The notes under the pieces: generated by a model
What the model saw: only the letters and a program-made list of their open reading frames with translations
Database searches by the model: none
Told to the model about the DNA's origin: nothing
Translations under genes and position numbers: made by a program
Shown here: piece after piece, positions 11,763 through 22,134 of the stretch
Position numbering within the stretch: position 1 is the stretch's first letter
Layout of the letters: every line of letters starts with the position of its first letter
Assembly: GCA_947685225.1 (NCBI GenBank)
Contig: CANTUV010000062.1
Location: forward strand, 14,652,501-14,716,500
DNA: 64,000 bases
Direction of reading: 5' to 3'
DNA from: Garcia nutans
Taxonomy: Eukaryota > Streptophyta > Magnoliopsida > Malpighiales > Euphorbiaceae

Positions 11763-11776
11763 ACTACCCCACACTT
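11763..11776 (-). other. Athila-1 polypurine tract
   Basis: The minus strand reads AAGTGTGGGGTAGT immediately before the LTR. The same sequence sits at the same place in Athila-2 (51611-51624), which confirms the position. Confidence 0.8.
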
Positions 11777-13383
11777 AAAACTTTGCTTGTCCTCAAGCAA
11801 ATTCACAAGGCATAAATTAAAAACTCAAACAACCTTAACTTTAATTCCAGCATATAGATGAAATACTTTAAGACTCAGACATAAATAATTGCAATTTCCT
11901 TCAATCAAGATTTTCTTAACTCATTCATTAATCCAGACATACAAATCTCATCTCTCTTCTAAGTGTTTCACTCGATTTCAAAGGTTAATTCACTCAAACA
12001 ACTCATGACTGCATACTACCATAAACTTGCTTAATTATCCAATCTCCCTCACTGATTTTCTCAAGAATTAATCCGAAGGTCTTTTATTTGGATGCAATGG
12101 GGCTAAGGTGAAGGTGTGAGTAAAGACATTTAAGCTGGAGAATCAAGAAATGGAGTATCTAAATTAGACACTACTCTTGCTAGGCACTCATAACTCCCCC
12201 AAATGGCATACTCACAATCCCATTAATACTTCACATACTTGCATACTCAAAGAAAAATACACGAGCCGACATTCCTCTTTTGCAAACAAATGCTAGAACA
12301 TATGTAAATTTTTTGTATACATATATATATACTCTTTTATTTTCTTCTTTTTTTTATTTTCTCTTTTTCTTTTTCTTTTAGTTTATAAATTTTTTTTATA
12401 CATATATATACAAAATATAACATTGCATAGATCATCTAGCTTAACATGTAGAGGAAAAGAATAGTCAACTCTTAATCAAATACAAAGTGCAAAGTATGCA
12501 TTTCACCCCAAATAGCAATACCATATTCTTATTATTTTTTATTATTTTTTTTATTTGCTTACCCCACACTTTGAAATAAACCACCCTATTGTCATATAAT
12601 AAGAACTCCATTCCTTAATGCAGGTATGATGATAATAAGAGAAAGTTAAGCTGTGAATTGTGTTGATCAAACAAGAAAAGGTCAAAGGCTCAACTTGGCA
12701 CACTAAGGAATTTAATATTAAGGGAGGTCTTTTTAAGCTAAAGGGCTAACCTAATTTGCCTTCATCACTTTAAACCTTGAGATTAAATCATAATGTGAGT
12801 TCAATTAGTATGCAAAAGCAAACTCTATAGATGCAAAATCATGAAGGTGCACACTTAAGAAAAGAAAATCAACTGATAAAAATATCAAATTATGAGGCTC
12901 AAAACTCACACAGGTGGGTTCACAAAGATTTATATGTCATGAATTGCAGAATGTGAAAATTGATCCTGAATGAATTCAAATGCTAATCTCTATGCTGATA
13001 CTAAAGTCTCAACTATAATGCTAGAATCAAAGAAAAGATCAATAAATTTTCAACAATTATGCCATGCACAACAAACACAATAAGCAACACAAGACAAACA
13101 AAACAAAAATTAAAGGAAAACTTAAAGAGTACCCCACACTTAAAACTTACATTGTCCTCAATGTAAAACAAGAATAATAAATAAAAAGAGTCAAAGGACA
13201 ACCTGTCTTCAATCGTACCTGGTGAGGCAAAACCCTAGCTTTCCATCACAAACACAAAAGTTCAAAAACAAAAGTACAATAAAAATAAAATATCCAAACA
13301 TAAAATGTTAACATGAAAACAAAAAAAAAATGAAAAATAAGAACAAAAATACATTAAACAAAATTAAGCAAGAAACTCAAAAT
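11777..13383 (-). other. Athila-1 3' noncoding region
   Basis: About 1.6 kb between the third ORF and the purine tract, without coding potential. It is conserved with Athila-2 (about 50170-51610), including the GCTTGAGGACAAGCAAAG block beside the tract and a TATATA/pyrimidine-rich low-complexity patch (12310-12420). The conservation without a reading frame suggests a role in RNA packaging or 3' end formation, but that is inference. Confidence 0.6.
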
Positions 13384-14532
13384 CTATGGAAAAGGTGGGC
13401 GGGAAGATGATGCAGCCGAGGGATGGAGACTCAAGATCTTCGCAAGGTTGCTGTTAATCTGTTCCAACTGCTGTAAGACCTCAGCATGGTTACGGTCCAC
13501 CTTGCCATCCAGTCGATCTACTTTGCCCTCTAGGGCCTCAATCCTCAGAAGTACCTCTTGATGTTCCGAGACCGAAGCATCCTCATCTAGGCCAAGAGAA
13601 TCCGAGTCGGATTCCTCTTGGACCCGTGCTCTCTTCTGCCTGTCCCCCGGTGCTGCAGGCTCATCTGAAGGCATCACATAAGTCCCTCTCCTATGCACCA
13701 CCATGTGCATCTTCTCAAGTGTAGCTAAGTCCAAAGAGTCATTACCCAAAATTCTAGTCATGCGACTAGTACTCGGGTCAAAATCCTCAACAAGGGCTAG
13801 TGCTAACGTGGTAACCAACCCCCCAACACAAATTGCCCCCTTTCTTTTGTTAGCCACAGAATAAAAAATATCGGCTAACCAATAGCCGGCACTAACATGC
13901 ATTGCATTCACAGCACAATCCAGGAAAAACAATTCACTCACTTCAACCACACCCGGGCTCTCCTTCCGAGCAAAGAATCCGCAAGCCATAAACCTATGCA
14001 AATATCTCAAAGCGGAATTTCTTAACTTAGATGCCTTGGCCGATTTGGCCACATAAGTACCCAAGCCTAAAGCTCCCTAAGCAAATTGTTGTTTAAATTC
14101 TTTGGGTACCGACCTTTCCCCGTGCTGATGAAAACCATATATATCATTTAACTGGTCAATATTTAGCACATAAGATTTACCCAGCAATTTACACATCAAT
14201 CTAGTGCAGATTTTCTTATCATTTCTGTCAACCTTGAGAGATGTCAAAAATTCTAAAGTAAGTTCCTCAAACTGTAAAGGTCTCAAGGTGACTAGAGTTT
14301 CCCATCCAAGAAATTGCACATATCTCTCAAAATTAGTCCTAATTTGCAAGGCATCAAGAGATTCATCGTTAACATACCTTGTCGGGAAAAAACCCCGAGC
14401 CAAAAGACTTGCTCTCTTCGAAGATAAAGATGATGAAGAGGAAGAAGCTCCTTCGGTTTTAGGCCTCTTCGACTTGCGGTGTGAGACAGTTTTAGTTCTT
14501 GGCATCTTGAGATCTGAAAAATTAACACCCAA
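13384..14532 (-). pseudogene. Athila-1 third ORF (Athila ORF/env-like), one in-frame stop
   Basis: Downstream of pol on the same strand; the start is the ATG at 14532 or the ATG of MPRTKTVSHRKSKRP just after it. Basic, Ser-rich N-terminus (likely nuclear-type basic patch), then a globular part with FERYVQFLGWETL and LNDIYGFHQHG. A TAG at 14077 ends the first part (151 codons), and the same frame continues without another stop for 230 codons: YLHRFMACGFFARKESPGVV and ELFFLDCAVNAMHV, an acidic stretch, and a C-terminal coiled coil (LLRIEALEGKVDRLDGKVD). Resembles the third ORF / ATHILA ORF-1-type proteins of plant Gypsy elements. No signal peptide or clear transmembrane helix, so an envelope function is unproven. 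The stop is a likely CAG-to-TAG or similar change; read-through is possible but unsupported. Confidence 0.7.
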
Positions 14533-15250
14533 AACTGAATTAAATCAAAATTATATGAGTAAAGAGGAAGTTTTAAGTGATTATCTCTAGTTTGGGTGAA
14601 GAAATTTGATGTGTAAATGGTAGATTTGGAGTTTTGAAATCAAAACTATGGCTATGGCGATACAGAGAGCGAGAGAGCGAGAGAGAGACGAAGAAAAGAA
14701 ATTAGGGATTTAATAGAAAGAACTAGGCAAAATCGGGTTTTTTAAAGTGTAAAAATGAGGGACACGGCCGTGTCGGTGTGGACTTGGCCGTGTCTGGTGT
14801 GTGAAAGTGAAAGGACACGGCCAAGTCAAGGTGACACGGCCGTGTCTGATAGTCTTGGAGGGACACGACCAGTTACTTGGCCTTGTCCCCTGGGTGTGTC
14901 CTATTCTGTACAAAATTGCAAAATCGAAAATTTTTTTGAGGAAACTTGGCCGTGTCCAGTGTGTGACACGGCCAAGTCCTTTGGCCGTGTCACCTACTTC
15001 CTTTTATTAACTTTTAATATATATTTTTTTTTATTTTTTTATTCAACGATTTTGCAAACCTTCTTCTTTAAACACCCTGAAACACAAAGTAAAGAAAAAC
15101 CGATCAAAGCACAGTCCATTTATTTAAACCGAACATAAAATCAATACTCGATAAATTTAAAATTACAACTACGAAAAATAAATGCAAACCGATGGGTTGC
15201 CTCCCATTTAGCGCTTCTTTAATGTCATAAAGCTGGACATCATGCAAGGC
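14533..15250 (-). other. Athila-1 spacer between pol and the third ORF
   Basis: About 720 bp of noncoding sequence. It holds a purine-rich GAGAGCGAGAGAGCGAGAGAG patch on the plus strand (14667-14692), the internal palindrome cassette (14758-14992) and an AT-rich part up to the integrase stop. This is the upstream region of the third ORF. Confidence 0.6.
14758..14992. repeat. Internal palindrome cassette related to the LTR hairpins
   Basis: At least eight arms of the GACACGGCC / GGCCGTGTC motif in 235 bp. Two of them are fused into perfect 14-bp palindromes GACACGGCCGTGTC at 14761-14774 and 14833-14846. The cassette lies about 225-460 bp upstream of the third ORF, the relation that the LTR arrays have to the LTR promoter, but it is outside the LTR. 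Absent from Athila-2, which lacks this whole segment. Confidence 0.88.
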
Positions 15251-17065
15251 CTAGGGATCACAGATCAAAGTGCTATCAATGATCCTCACTTCTTGAAATC
15301 CTTCATTGTATGGCTTAATTCTCTGTCCATTCACTTTAAAAGTCTCACTTGTTTGAGAGTTAAGTAATTCAATGGCACCAGAAGGATACACTCGAGTTAT
15401 CTCGAAAGGACCACTCCATCGAGACTTGAGTTTACCTGGAAAAAGACGGAGTCGTGAGTTAAAAAGTAAAACCTTCATACCTGGACTCAATGTCTTTTGC
15501 ACTATAATTCTGTCATGAAGTGCTTTAGTGCGATCCTTGTAAATTCTCGAGCTCTCATAGGCCTCATTTCTCAGCTCATCTAGCTCTGAAATTTGTAGAA
15601 ATCGTTCTCTCTTCGCTTTGTCCAAGTCAAAATTCAGAGTCTTGATTGCCCAATACGCTCTATGCTCCAACTCCACTGGCAAGTGACAAGCTTTTCCAAA
15701 AACCAATCGGTAGGGACTCATACCAAGAGGAGTTTTGAAAGCAATCCTATATGCCCATAGTGCATCATGCAATCTGTTTGCCCAATCCTTCCTTGATGTG
15801 TTGACTGTTTTCTCCAAAATTCCCTTAATCTGCTTGTTGGATGTTTCCACTTGTCCAGAGGTCTGTGGATGATATGGGGTTGCCACTTTATGCTTAACAC
15901 CAGATTTGTGCATTAACTTCTCAAAAAGCCTGTTGCAAAAATGGCTCCCTCCATCACTGACTATCACCCTTGGCATACCAAATCTGCTAAGAATATTTTC
16001 CTTCACAAATTTAACAACCACATTAGCATCATTAGTACGGGTGGGGATTGCCTCCACCCATATGGAAACATAATCAACAGCAACTAAAATATACTCATAT
16101 CCAAAAGACTTGGGGAATGGACCCATGAAGTCTATTCCCCACACATCAAACAGTTCAACAACAATATATGATTGAAGGGGCATTTCATTCCTCCTCCCAA
16201 TGTTACCTACTCTTTGGCAACGATCACAGTGCTTACAATACTCTTGAGCATCTTTAAATAAAGTAGGCCAGTAAAAACCACTTTGTAGCACCTTTTCTGC
16301 AGTCTTTCTTCCTCCAAAATGACCCCCACAGTGAAGGTCATGACAAAATTGAAGAACACTCAGTTGATCTTCCTCAGATACACACCTGCGAACTATCTCA
16401 TCTTTGCAAATCCAGAATAGATAAGGTTCATCCCAAAAATAAAACTTACTCAAGTGTAAAAACCTTTTCTTTTCCTGAAATGACATGTTAGTACGCAAAA
16501 TACCATAAGCCAGATAGTTAGCAATATCTGCAAACCAAGGTGCATCAAATACCACAAAAAGCTGCTCATCAGGAAATGCTTCTAAATTTTTATGAATGCT
16601 ATCAGATGCAAGATTTTCACTAAAGAAGGGTAATCTAGATAAATGATCAGCAACAACATTCTCACTACCCTTAGTATCCTTGATTTGAAAATCAAATTCT
16701 TGCAATAACAACACCCATCTAATTAAGCGCGGTTTAGCATGTTGTTTTGTTAACAGATATGTAAGAGCTGCATGGTCAGAATGCACAATAATTTTTGACC
16801 CAATTAAATATGCTCTAAATTTGTCTAAAGCAAAAACAACAGCTAACATTTCCTTTTCAGTTGTGGTGTAGTTCATTTGTGCACTATTCAGGGTCAAACT
16901 GGCATAATATATTACTCTCAAGTATTTATCAACCCTTTGCCCAAGAACAGCTCCTACTGCATGATTAGAGGCATCACACATAATTTCAAAAGGTAAAGAC
17001 CAAACAGGAGCTACAATCACTGGTGCACTAGTCAATTTTTCCTTAAGGGAATTAAAAGCTTGCAT
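15251..17065 (-). CDS. Athila-1 pol, RNase H and integrase part (604 aa)
   Basis: Uninterrupted frame, now separated from the upstream RT by a one-base frameshift near 17070. RNase H: D31 in CDAS, E70/E72 in TTTEKE and D97 in HSDHA. Integrase zinc-binding HHCC: H245, H249, C277 and C280. Catalytic core: D312 in GIDFMGP, D371 in VSDGG and E407 in GQVE, which is the D-x58-D-x35-E spacing of retroviral-type integrases. A C-terminal part (about 490-604) includes KVLLFNSRLRLFPGKLKSRW and GPFEI, the basic SH3-like tail; there is no chromodomain, as expected for Athila. All catalytic residues are present, so the enzyme part looks undamaged. The annotated start (M at 17065) is only the first Met after the frameshift; the real product would be cut from a polyprotein. 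Confidence 0.9.
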   Translation of the reverse strand: MQAFNSLKEKLTSAPVIVAPVWSLPFEIMCDASNHAVGAVLGQRVDKYLRVIYYASLTLNSAQMNYTTTEKEMLAVVFALDKFRAYLIGSKIIVHSDHAALTYLLTKQHAKPRLIRWVLLLQEFDFQIKDTKGSENVVADHLSRLPFFSENLASDSIHKNLEAFPDEQLFVVFDAPWFADIANYLAYGILRTNMSFQEKKRFLHLSKFYFWDEPYLFWICKDEIVRRCVSEEDQLSVLQFCHDLHCGGHFGGRKTAEKVLQSGFYWPTLFKDAQEYCKHCDRCQRVGNIGRRNEMPLQSYIVVELFDVWGIDFMGPFPKSFGYEYILVAVDYVSIWVEAIPTRTNDANVVVKFVKENILSRFGMPRVIVSDGGSHFCNRLFEKLMHKSGVKHKVATPYHPQTSGQVETSNKQIKGILEKTVNTSRKDWANRLHDALWAYRIAFKTPLGMSPYRLVFGKACHLPVELEHRAYWAIKTLNFDLDKAKRERFLQISELDELRNEAYESSRIYKDRTKALHDRIIVQKTLSPGMKVLLFNSRLRLFPGKLKSRWSGPFEITRVYPSGAIELLNSQTSETFKVNGQRIKPYNEGFQEVRIIDSTLICDP

Positions 17066-17301
17066 GCATTGTGCTTAAATTCAAATGAAACATCTTTCCC
17101 CAACAAATGGCACAATGGTTGGCTTATTTTGGAAAAATCCTTAATAAACCTCCTGTAAAATCCTGCATGCCCTAGAAAACTTCTTATTCCCTTAACAGAG
17201 GTAGGTGGGGGTAACTTAGCAATCAATTCAATTTTAGCCTTATCCACCTCAATCCCTTTACTTGACACCACATGACCTAAGACAATGCCCTGAGTAACCA
17301 T
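17032..17301 (-). pseudogene. Athila-1 RT C-terminal (thumb) segment between stop and frameshift
   Basis: Continues the RT in the same frame as the gag-RT ORF after the stop at 17347, with GIVLGHVVSSKGIEVDKAKI, the IRSFLGHAGFYRRFIKDFS motif and a connection towards RNase H. It then runs out of frame near 17070, where a shift of two positions is needed to enter the RNase H frame. The 15 codons between 17346 and 17302 are also readable. Confidence 0.85.
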
Positions 17302-17346
17302 AAAATGACTCTTTTCCCAACTTAAAGTGAGGTTACATTCAATGCA

Positions 17347-20300
17347 TCACTCAAGCACACGAACAAGTTTATTGAGGCAATTATCAAAAGAATTACCAAA
17401 AACAGAAAAATCATCCATAAATACCTCAATAAAATCATCTATCATATCTGAGAAGACAGACATCATGCATCTCTGAAAAGTTGCAGGTGCATTGCACAAG
17501 CCAAAGGGCATACGTCGAAATGCATAAATCCCAAAATGGCAAGTAAAGGTTGTCTTGGACTGATCCTCTGAAGCTATTGACACCTGATAGTAACCTGAAA
17601 GGCCATCCACAAAACAATAATGTGAGTGCCCAGAAAGTTTATCTAACATCTGATCAATAAAAGGAAGAGGGAAATGATCTTTCTTTGTAGCATTGTTCAA
17701 CTTCCTATAATCGATGCACATTCTCCACCCAGTAGTAGTCCTAGTAGGAACCAACTCATTATTCTCATTTTTCACCACAGTGATTCCAGATTTCTTAGGA
17801 ACTACATGTACTGGGCTCACCCACTCACTATTAGCTATTGGGTAAATTACTCCTTCATCCAGCAATTTGAGCACTTCTTTCTTAACCACTTCACTCATAT
17901 TTGGGTTAAGTCGCCTTTGGGTCTCCCTCACAGGTTTAGCTCCCTCTTCTAAAGTGATTCTATGCATACACATGGAAGGGCTAATACCCTTGATGTCACT
18001 CAATCCCCATCCTATTGCTCTCTTTAATCTTTTAAGCTCACTCACCAACCTCATCTCCTCCCCTTCACTAAGTTCACTAGATATTATCACAGGTAAAGTG
18101 TTGTGATCTCCTAAAAACACATATTTCAGGTTCTTAGGTAACTCTTTCAGCTCTAATTCTAGTGAGGGGTTCTTCTCTTCTTTTTCAAGGGGGGAAAGCT
18201 CACAAAATGGGTCCTCCTTAAGTTCCTCTACTTCAGCACTTCCTAAGGTCTCAAGACAACTGCCTATTTCTGCATCAAAAATTTCCAAATCACTATCCAA
18301 AGTCAATGCCAGCTCCAATTTATCAGAGGAATCTGTCTGTAAGAAAACATCTGAAACAACTGCATCAACACAATCAATGAAAGAACAATCCTCATATAAA
18401 GCAGTTGTAGGAATAGGAGAAGTGTTAAAAATAGAAAATTCCACAGTTTGTCCCAAAACAGTCATTGATAATTTTCCATTCTTAACATCTATCAAAGTGT
18501 TGGTAGTCGCCATAAAAGGCCTACCCAGCAGAATGGTGTGTGCAGATGGTGAAGAATTACCTACTTCCATGTCAAGAACAATGAAATCCATAGGTACTAT
18601 CAAACCACCAACTTTAACTAACACATCTTCTATAACCCCTTTCGGGAATCTAAGAGATCTATCAGCTAATTGCAACACCATTTTTGTTGGCTTAAGTTCC
18701 CCTAATTCTAAGTCAAGGTACACAGAGTAAGGCATTAAATTTACACTGGCTCCCAAGTCACACATGCCATCAATACCCTTTCCATTCCCCATAGTAATTT
18801 GAATAATAAAACTTCCAGGATCCTTTAGCTTAGGAGGTAGTTTATGCTGCAAAACAGCACTAGCTACCTCAGAAACTATCACCTTTTCATTTGGCTCATA
18901 CCTCTTTTTCTTGGTATTCATTTTTTTGAAGAATTTAGCATAAGCCGGCATGTTCTTAATTGCTTCAAGTAAGGGTAAGTTGATACTTACCTTAGACAGC
19001 ATGTTGAAGATATCTGAAAATTGCTTATCTTTTTTATCATCCTTCAACCTGCTGGGGAATGGTATAGGTGGCCGGTATGGATTGCTTGCCTTGTGCAAAT
19101 CTGCTGTAGGGGACTTCTCCATTGATCTTTCTTCAGCACCTTTGTTCTCCAGTTCTCCTTCCTTTTTATTCTCTTGCTCACCTGCATTCACAGAATTATT
19201 TTCAACATTGTTATTAATTACCTTGCCACTCCTAAGAACAGTCACTGCTTGTGCCTGCTCAGGTTGACTTGGGAACTTCCCCTTTTGTTGAATCTGTATC
19301 TTTTGAGCAAGTTGCCCCACTTGGGTCTCCACCTTCTTAAAAGATGCTTCCAAGGAATCCAGCCTCTTGTTGTTCATCTCCTGATTTTTAGCACTGACTT
19401 GGATAAAAGCCTGTAAACTTTCCTCCAAACTCTCTCTCTTAGGCTGACCTTGATTTGAGGATTGGCCCTGCTGTTGGTTCTGTCTCTGGAGCAAATGGAA
19501 AGGCTGTTGAGCATTATTTGTTATCCAGGAAAAATTGGGGTGACTCCTCCAACCAGGATTGTAAGTGTTGGAGTAAGGATCATTCCTGGCTCTTGGTTGA
19601 AATCCCCCCATAGCATTAACTTGCTCAGCTTCATTCCCAAAAGATTCATATGCAGAGGGGCATATATTTGCTCCATGCCCAAATGTCCCACATATTCCAC
19701 ACACTTCTTGAGTAGATGAAGAAATATTGTTCTTCATGTTTAGCATCTGAACCTGCCTTGTCAACTCAGCCATTTGACTAACCATTTCAGTATTGGCTTC
19801 CAGTTGATTCACCCCTTTACTTCTTCCCCTTACACTCTTTTGTTGAGAATTAGCTCCCAACATCTCAAAGATCTCATAAGTCTCATCAGCTGTGTTTTCT
19901 CCCATGGCTCCCCCAGCTGCATTATCAACAGTGTTCTGAAATTGCTGGGTTAGACCATCATAGAAAAACTGATTAAGGAGTTGAAGTGGGTAATGATGAT
20001 GCGGACACTGGATCAATAGCATCTTAAATCTGTCCCAAGCCTCATGAAATGGTTCTCCTTTAAATTGAGAGAATGTAGCAATCTTCCCTCTCAACTCAGC
20101 TGTCTTTTGATGTGAATAGAACTTGCCCATGAACTTGTTATAAACTTGCTCCCAAGTTGTCAGTGAATTTTCAGGCAACATCATGAGCCAGCTCTTTGCC
20201 CTATCCTTCAAAGTATAAGGGAAACATCTCATCCTCAACTGATCTTCTGTTAGTCCTCCCAAAGGAAAAGTGTTGAGGGTGGAGTAGAAATCCCTAATAA

Positions 20301-20613
20301 AGTTCAAAGGATCTTCATTTGGAACTCCATAGAATGATGGCAGCATGTTGTAGTGAATGTTCTTCAACTCATAATTTCTTGCTGCATCTGTCAATCTTAT
20401 GCAAGAAGTTGTAGCAAAGTCTCTCATTGTTCTTTGCCTTTCTTCAGCCATTTTAATAGATTGTTCAGAATCTAACTCTAATTCAGAAGTGTCCTCCTCT
20501 GTATCAAATCCGGTATAGAGCTCAAACTCTTCTCTGCTCCTTTTCACTCTCTGAATTTCTGGAATGAATGGATATAGCTCTCCTTCGAGTGATCTCCTGT
20601 CTTGCATAAACAA
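17347..20613 (-). CDS. Athila-1 gag-protease-RT ORF (1088 aa)
   Basis: The start at 20613 lies 112 bases after the primer site. Retrotransposon gag domain at about residues 95-230 (FIRDFYSTLNTFPLGGL, WDRFKMLL); CCHC knuckle at 305-318 (C-x2-C-x4-H-x4-C); coiled-coil-like stretch at 400-445; Lys/Glu-rich linker; aspartic protease with DLGAS at 619-623 and ILLGRPF at 694-700; RT from about 880, with WRMCIDYRKLN (963-973), FVDGLSGYYQ, RRMPFGLCNAPATFQ (1033-1047) and the catalytic FMDD at 1065-1068. The frame ends at a TGA (17347-17349) just after the RT palm, probably from CGA (Arg in relatives). Gag and pol are in one frame without a shift. Apart from that stop the ORF is complete; the protein acts in virus-like particles in the cytoplasm. 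Confidence 0.92.
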   Translation of the reverse strand: MFMQDRRSLEGELYPFIPEIQRVKRSREEFELYTGFDTEEDTSELELDSEQSIKMAEERQRTMRDFATTSCIRLTDAARNYELKNIHYNMLPSFYGVPNEDPLNFIRDFYSTLNTFPLGGLTEDQLRMRCFPYTLKDRAKSWLMMLPENSLTTWEQVYNKFMGKFYSHQKTAELRGKIATFSQFKGEPFHEAWDRFKMLLIQCPHHHYPLQLLNQFFYDGLTQQFQNTVDNAAGGAMGENTADETYEIFEMLGANSQQKSVRGRSKGVNQLEANTEMVSQMAELTRQVQMLNMKNNISSSTQEVCGICGTFGHGANICPSAYESFGNEAEQVNAMGGFQPRARNDPYSNTYNPGWRSHPNFSWITNNAQQPFHLLQRQNQQQGQSSNQGQPKRESLEESLQAFIQVSAKNQEMNNKRLDSLEASFKKVETQVGQLAQKIQIQQKGKFPSQPEQAQAVTVLRSGKVINNNVENNSVNAGEQENKKEGELENKGAEERSMEKSPTADLHKASNPYRPPIPFPSRLKDDKKDKQFSDIFNMLSKVSINLPLLEAIKNMPAYAKFFKKMNTKKKRYEPNEKVIVSEVASAVLQHKLPPKLKDPGSFIIQITMGNGKGIDGMCDLGASVNLMPYSVYLDLELGELKPTKMVLQLADRSLRFPKGVIEDVLVKVGGLIVPMDFIVLDMEVGNSSPSAHTILLGRPFMATTNTLIDVKNGKLSMTVLGQTVEFSIFNTSPIPTTALYEDCSFIDCVDAVVSDVFLQTDSSDKLELALTLDSDLEIFDAEIGSCLETLGSAEVEELKEDPFCELSPLEKEEKNPSLELELKELPKNLKYVFLGDHNTLPVIISSELSEGEEMRLVSELKRLKRAIGWGLSDIKGISPSMCMHRITLEEGAKPVRETQRRLNPNMSEVVKKEVLKLLDEGVIYPIANSEWVSPVHVVPKKSGITVVKNENNELVPTRTTTGWRMCIDYRKLNNATKKDHFPLPFIDQMLDKLSGHSHYCFVDGLSGYYQVSIASEDQSKTTFTCHFGIYAFRRMPFGLCNAPATFQRCMMSVFSDMIDDFIEVFMDDFSVFGNSFDNCLNKLVRVLE

Positions 20614-20724
20614 AATTTCTAGAAAAAGAAATTATTAAAAGCAAAAGACAAAATAAAATAAAAAATAAACAATGAAAAATAATTTAAAATATTTTTGCCT
20701 AATAAACAATTTCGCCAATTAGCC

Positions 20725-20742
20725 TCCCCGGCAGCGGCGCCA
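20725..20742 (-). other. Athila-1 primer binding site, tRNA-Asp type
   Basis: The minus strand reads TGGCGCCGCTGCCGGGGA, 6 bases inside the 5' LTR. It is complementary to the 3' end of plant tRNA-Asp with one mismatch (GCT where the tRNA match and Athila-2 have GTT). Confidence 0.85.
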
Positions 20743-21664
20743 AAAACTTGTTGCGCTCAAATTAACTCTACCACAAAGCGTCACTCGCAAGTATACGAGG
20801 TAGCTGTAGCAAAGGTGATCGCCCCAAGGTCGTCTCTCAAGGAAGCCAAAGTGGCTAATTGATTATAAGATTAAAAGTAACAAGTAATGAATAAATTTAA
20901 ATTGCTAACTAATGAAAAAGTTTAATTGAAGTTTAAAACAATAAAAGTAAACAAGAGGGTTTGCACTTCTCTACTACTGATATGTATAAAGGTTATTCCT
21001 CTTAACTAATTTAATTTCAAAGATTAAATCTCAAACAACTTAATTAATTGAGTCAAGGAAATAAGCTCTCACATTCAAACCTCTTACAACTAATCTTGTT
21101 ATAATTGAAACAATCTTTTTAATAGGTTATATCTCTAATTCACCTAAGTCCCTAATTAAATTGTTCCAGTATTAGACTTCATCTCTCAATCCATCATCTA
21201 ATACCTAAAACACACAATTGGTGGCCAATCAATTATATGTTAACAATATTTCATTCAATCAAGGCTAAAGAAATTATTAGCTAAGAGAATAACCAATTCA
21301 TACAATCATAGCAGATCCATACAAACCCTATACTAGATCAAATTAGTTCATAATGCAATCAAACATATTCATCTCATTAATGTTCAAAGAAATCAAATTA
21401 GGCATGATAATATCCATTCAATGAAAATAAAGAGAATAAGTTCGAGAACAAAACCAAGTTACAAGTCCTTGAAGTTTCTAAAGAATCTCTTGTTCAATCT
21501 TGCAAGAAGGATGTCTCGTTGGCTAGAACAAATCTAATCTAAGCTAGATTAATCAAAGTGAAATCAAAATCAAAGAAAACAAATGTTAAAACCCTAACTT
21601 TGCTCTCTAACGGCTCAAACAACTCTCCAAATTGTCAACAGCCCAAACCCTAAGTTCTTCTTTT

Positions 21665-21673
21665 CCTTTTATA
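21665..21673 (-). promoter_or_regulatory. TATA box of the Athila-1 5' LTR
   Basis: The minus strand reads TATAAAAGG, 42 bp downstream of the hairpin array in the minus sense. This is the copy that would drive transcription of the element. Confidence 0.72.
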
Positions 21674-21715
21674 TGAATCGTCCGCTTTAAAACTCACCGC
21701 GTGTTTGGTTCATGA

Positions 21716-22134
21716 GGGACACAGCCAAGTCAGATGTGACTTGGCCATGTGAGTGGTTTTTGGAGGGACACGGCCAGTGACTTGGCCGTGTCCCTTGCAT
21801 GTGTCACCTACTGCTTCATAATTCCTTCTTTTCTTCTTTGGTTGAGTGACACAGCCAGATGGAGCTTGACTTGGCCATGTTGCACCATGTTGGAGGGACA
21901 CGGCCACAAGACTTGGCCGTGTCCCTTGCCTATGTCTTCCACTGTGAAATTTGAATCTTCTTTTCCTTTGGAACTTGGTGAGACACGGCCAAGTGAAGGT
22001 GACTTGGCCGTGTGGGTCTTCTTTGGAGGGACACGGCCACAAGACTTGGCCGTGTCCCTTGCTTGTGTCTGCTACTGGGACTTGCTCTTCTTTTTAACTT
22101 GGTATGGGACACGGCCAGTGACTTGGCCGTGTCC
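21716..22134. repeat. U3 array of seven hairpins (Athila-1 5' LTR)
   Basis: Same seven-hairpin layout and length (419 bp) as at 11052-11470. Differences are mostly CG to CA or TG in the arms (for example GACACAGCC at 21719 and 21848, GGCCATG at 21873), as expected from deamination of methylated cytosine. Lies directly upstream of the TATA box. Confidence 0.92.

Noticed and set aside
13384..14532. Envelope gene of an infectious retrovirus
   Set aside because: The third ORF has no visible signal peptide, transmembrane helix or glycoprotein features. It fits the plant-specific Athila third ORF, whose function is unknown.
17674..19719. Plus-strand open frames opposite the Athila-1 gag-protease-RT
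   Set aside because: They mirror a clearly coding minus strand and contain no domain. The same applies to plus-strand frames opposite the pol genes at 8328-9207, 54967-56177 and 58943-62900.
20725..20742. tRNA gene
   Set aside because: Only the 18 bases complementary to the tRNA 3' end are present; this is a primer binding site. The same holds for 23612, 42489, 47177, 54627 and 56181.
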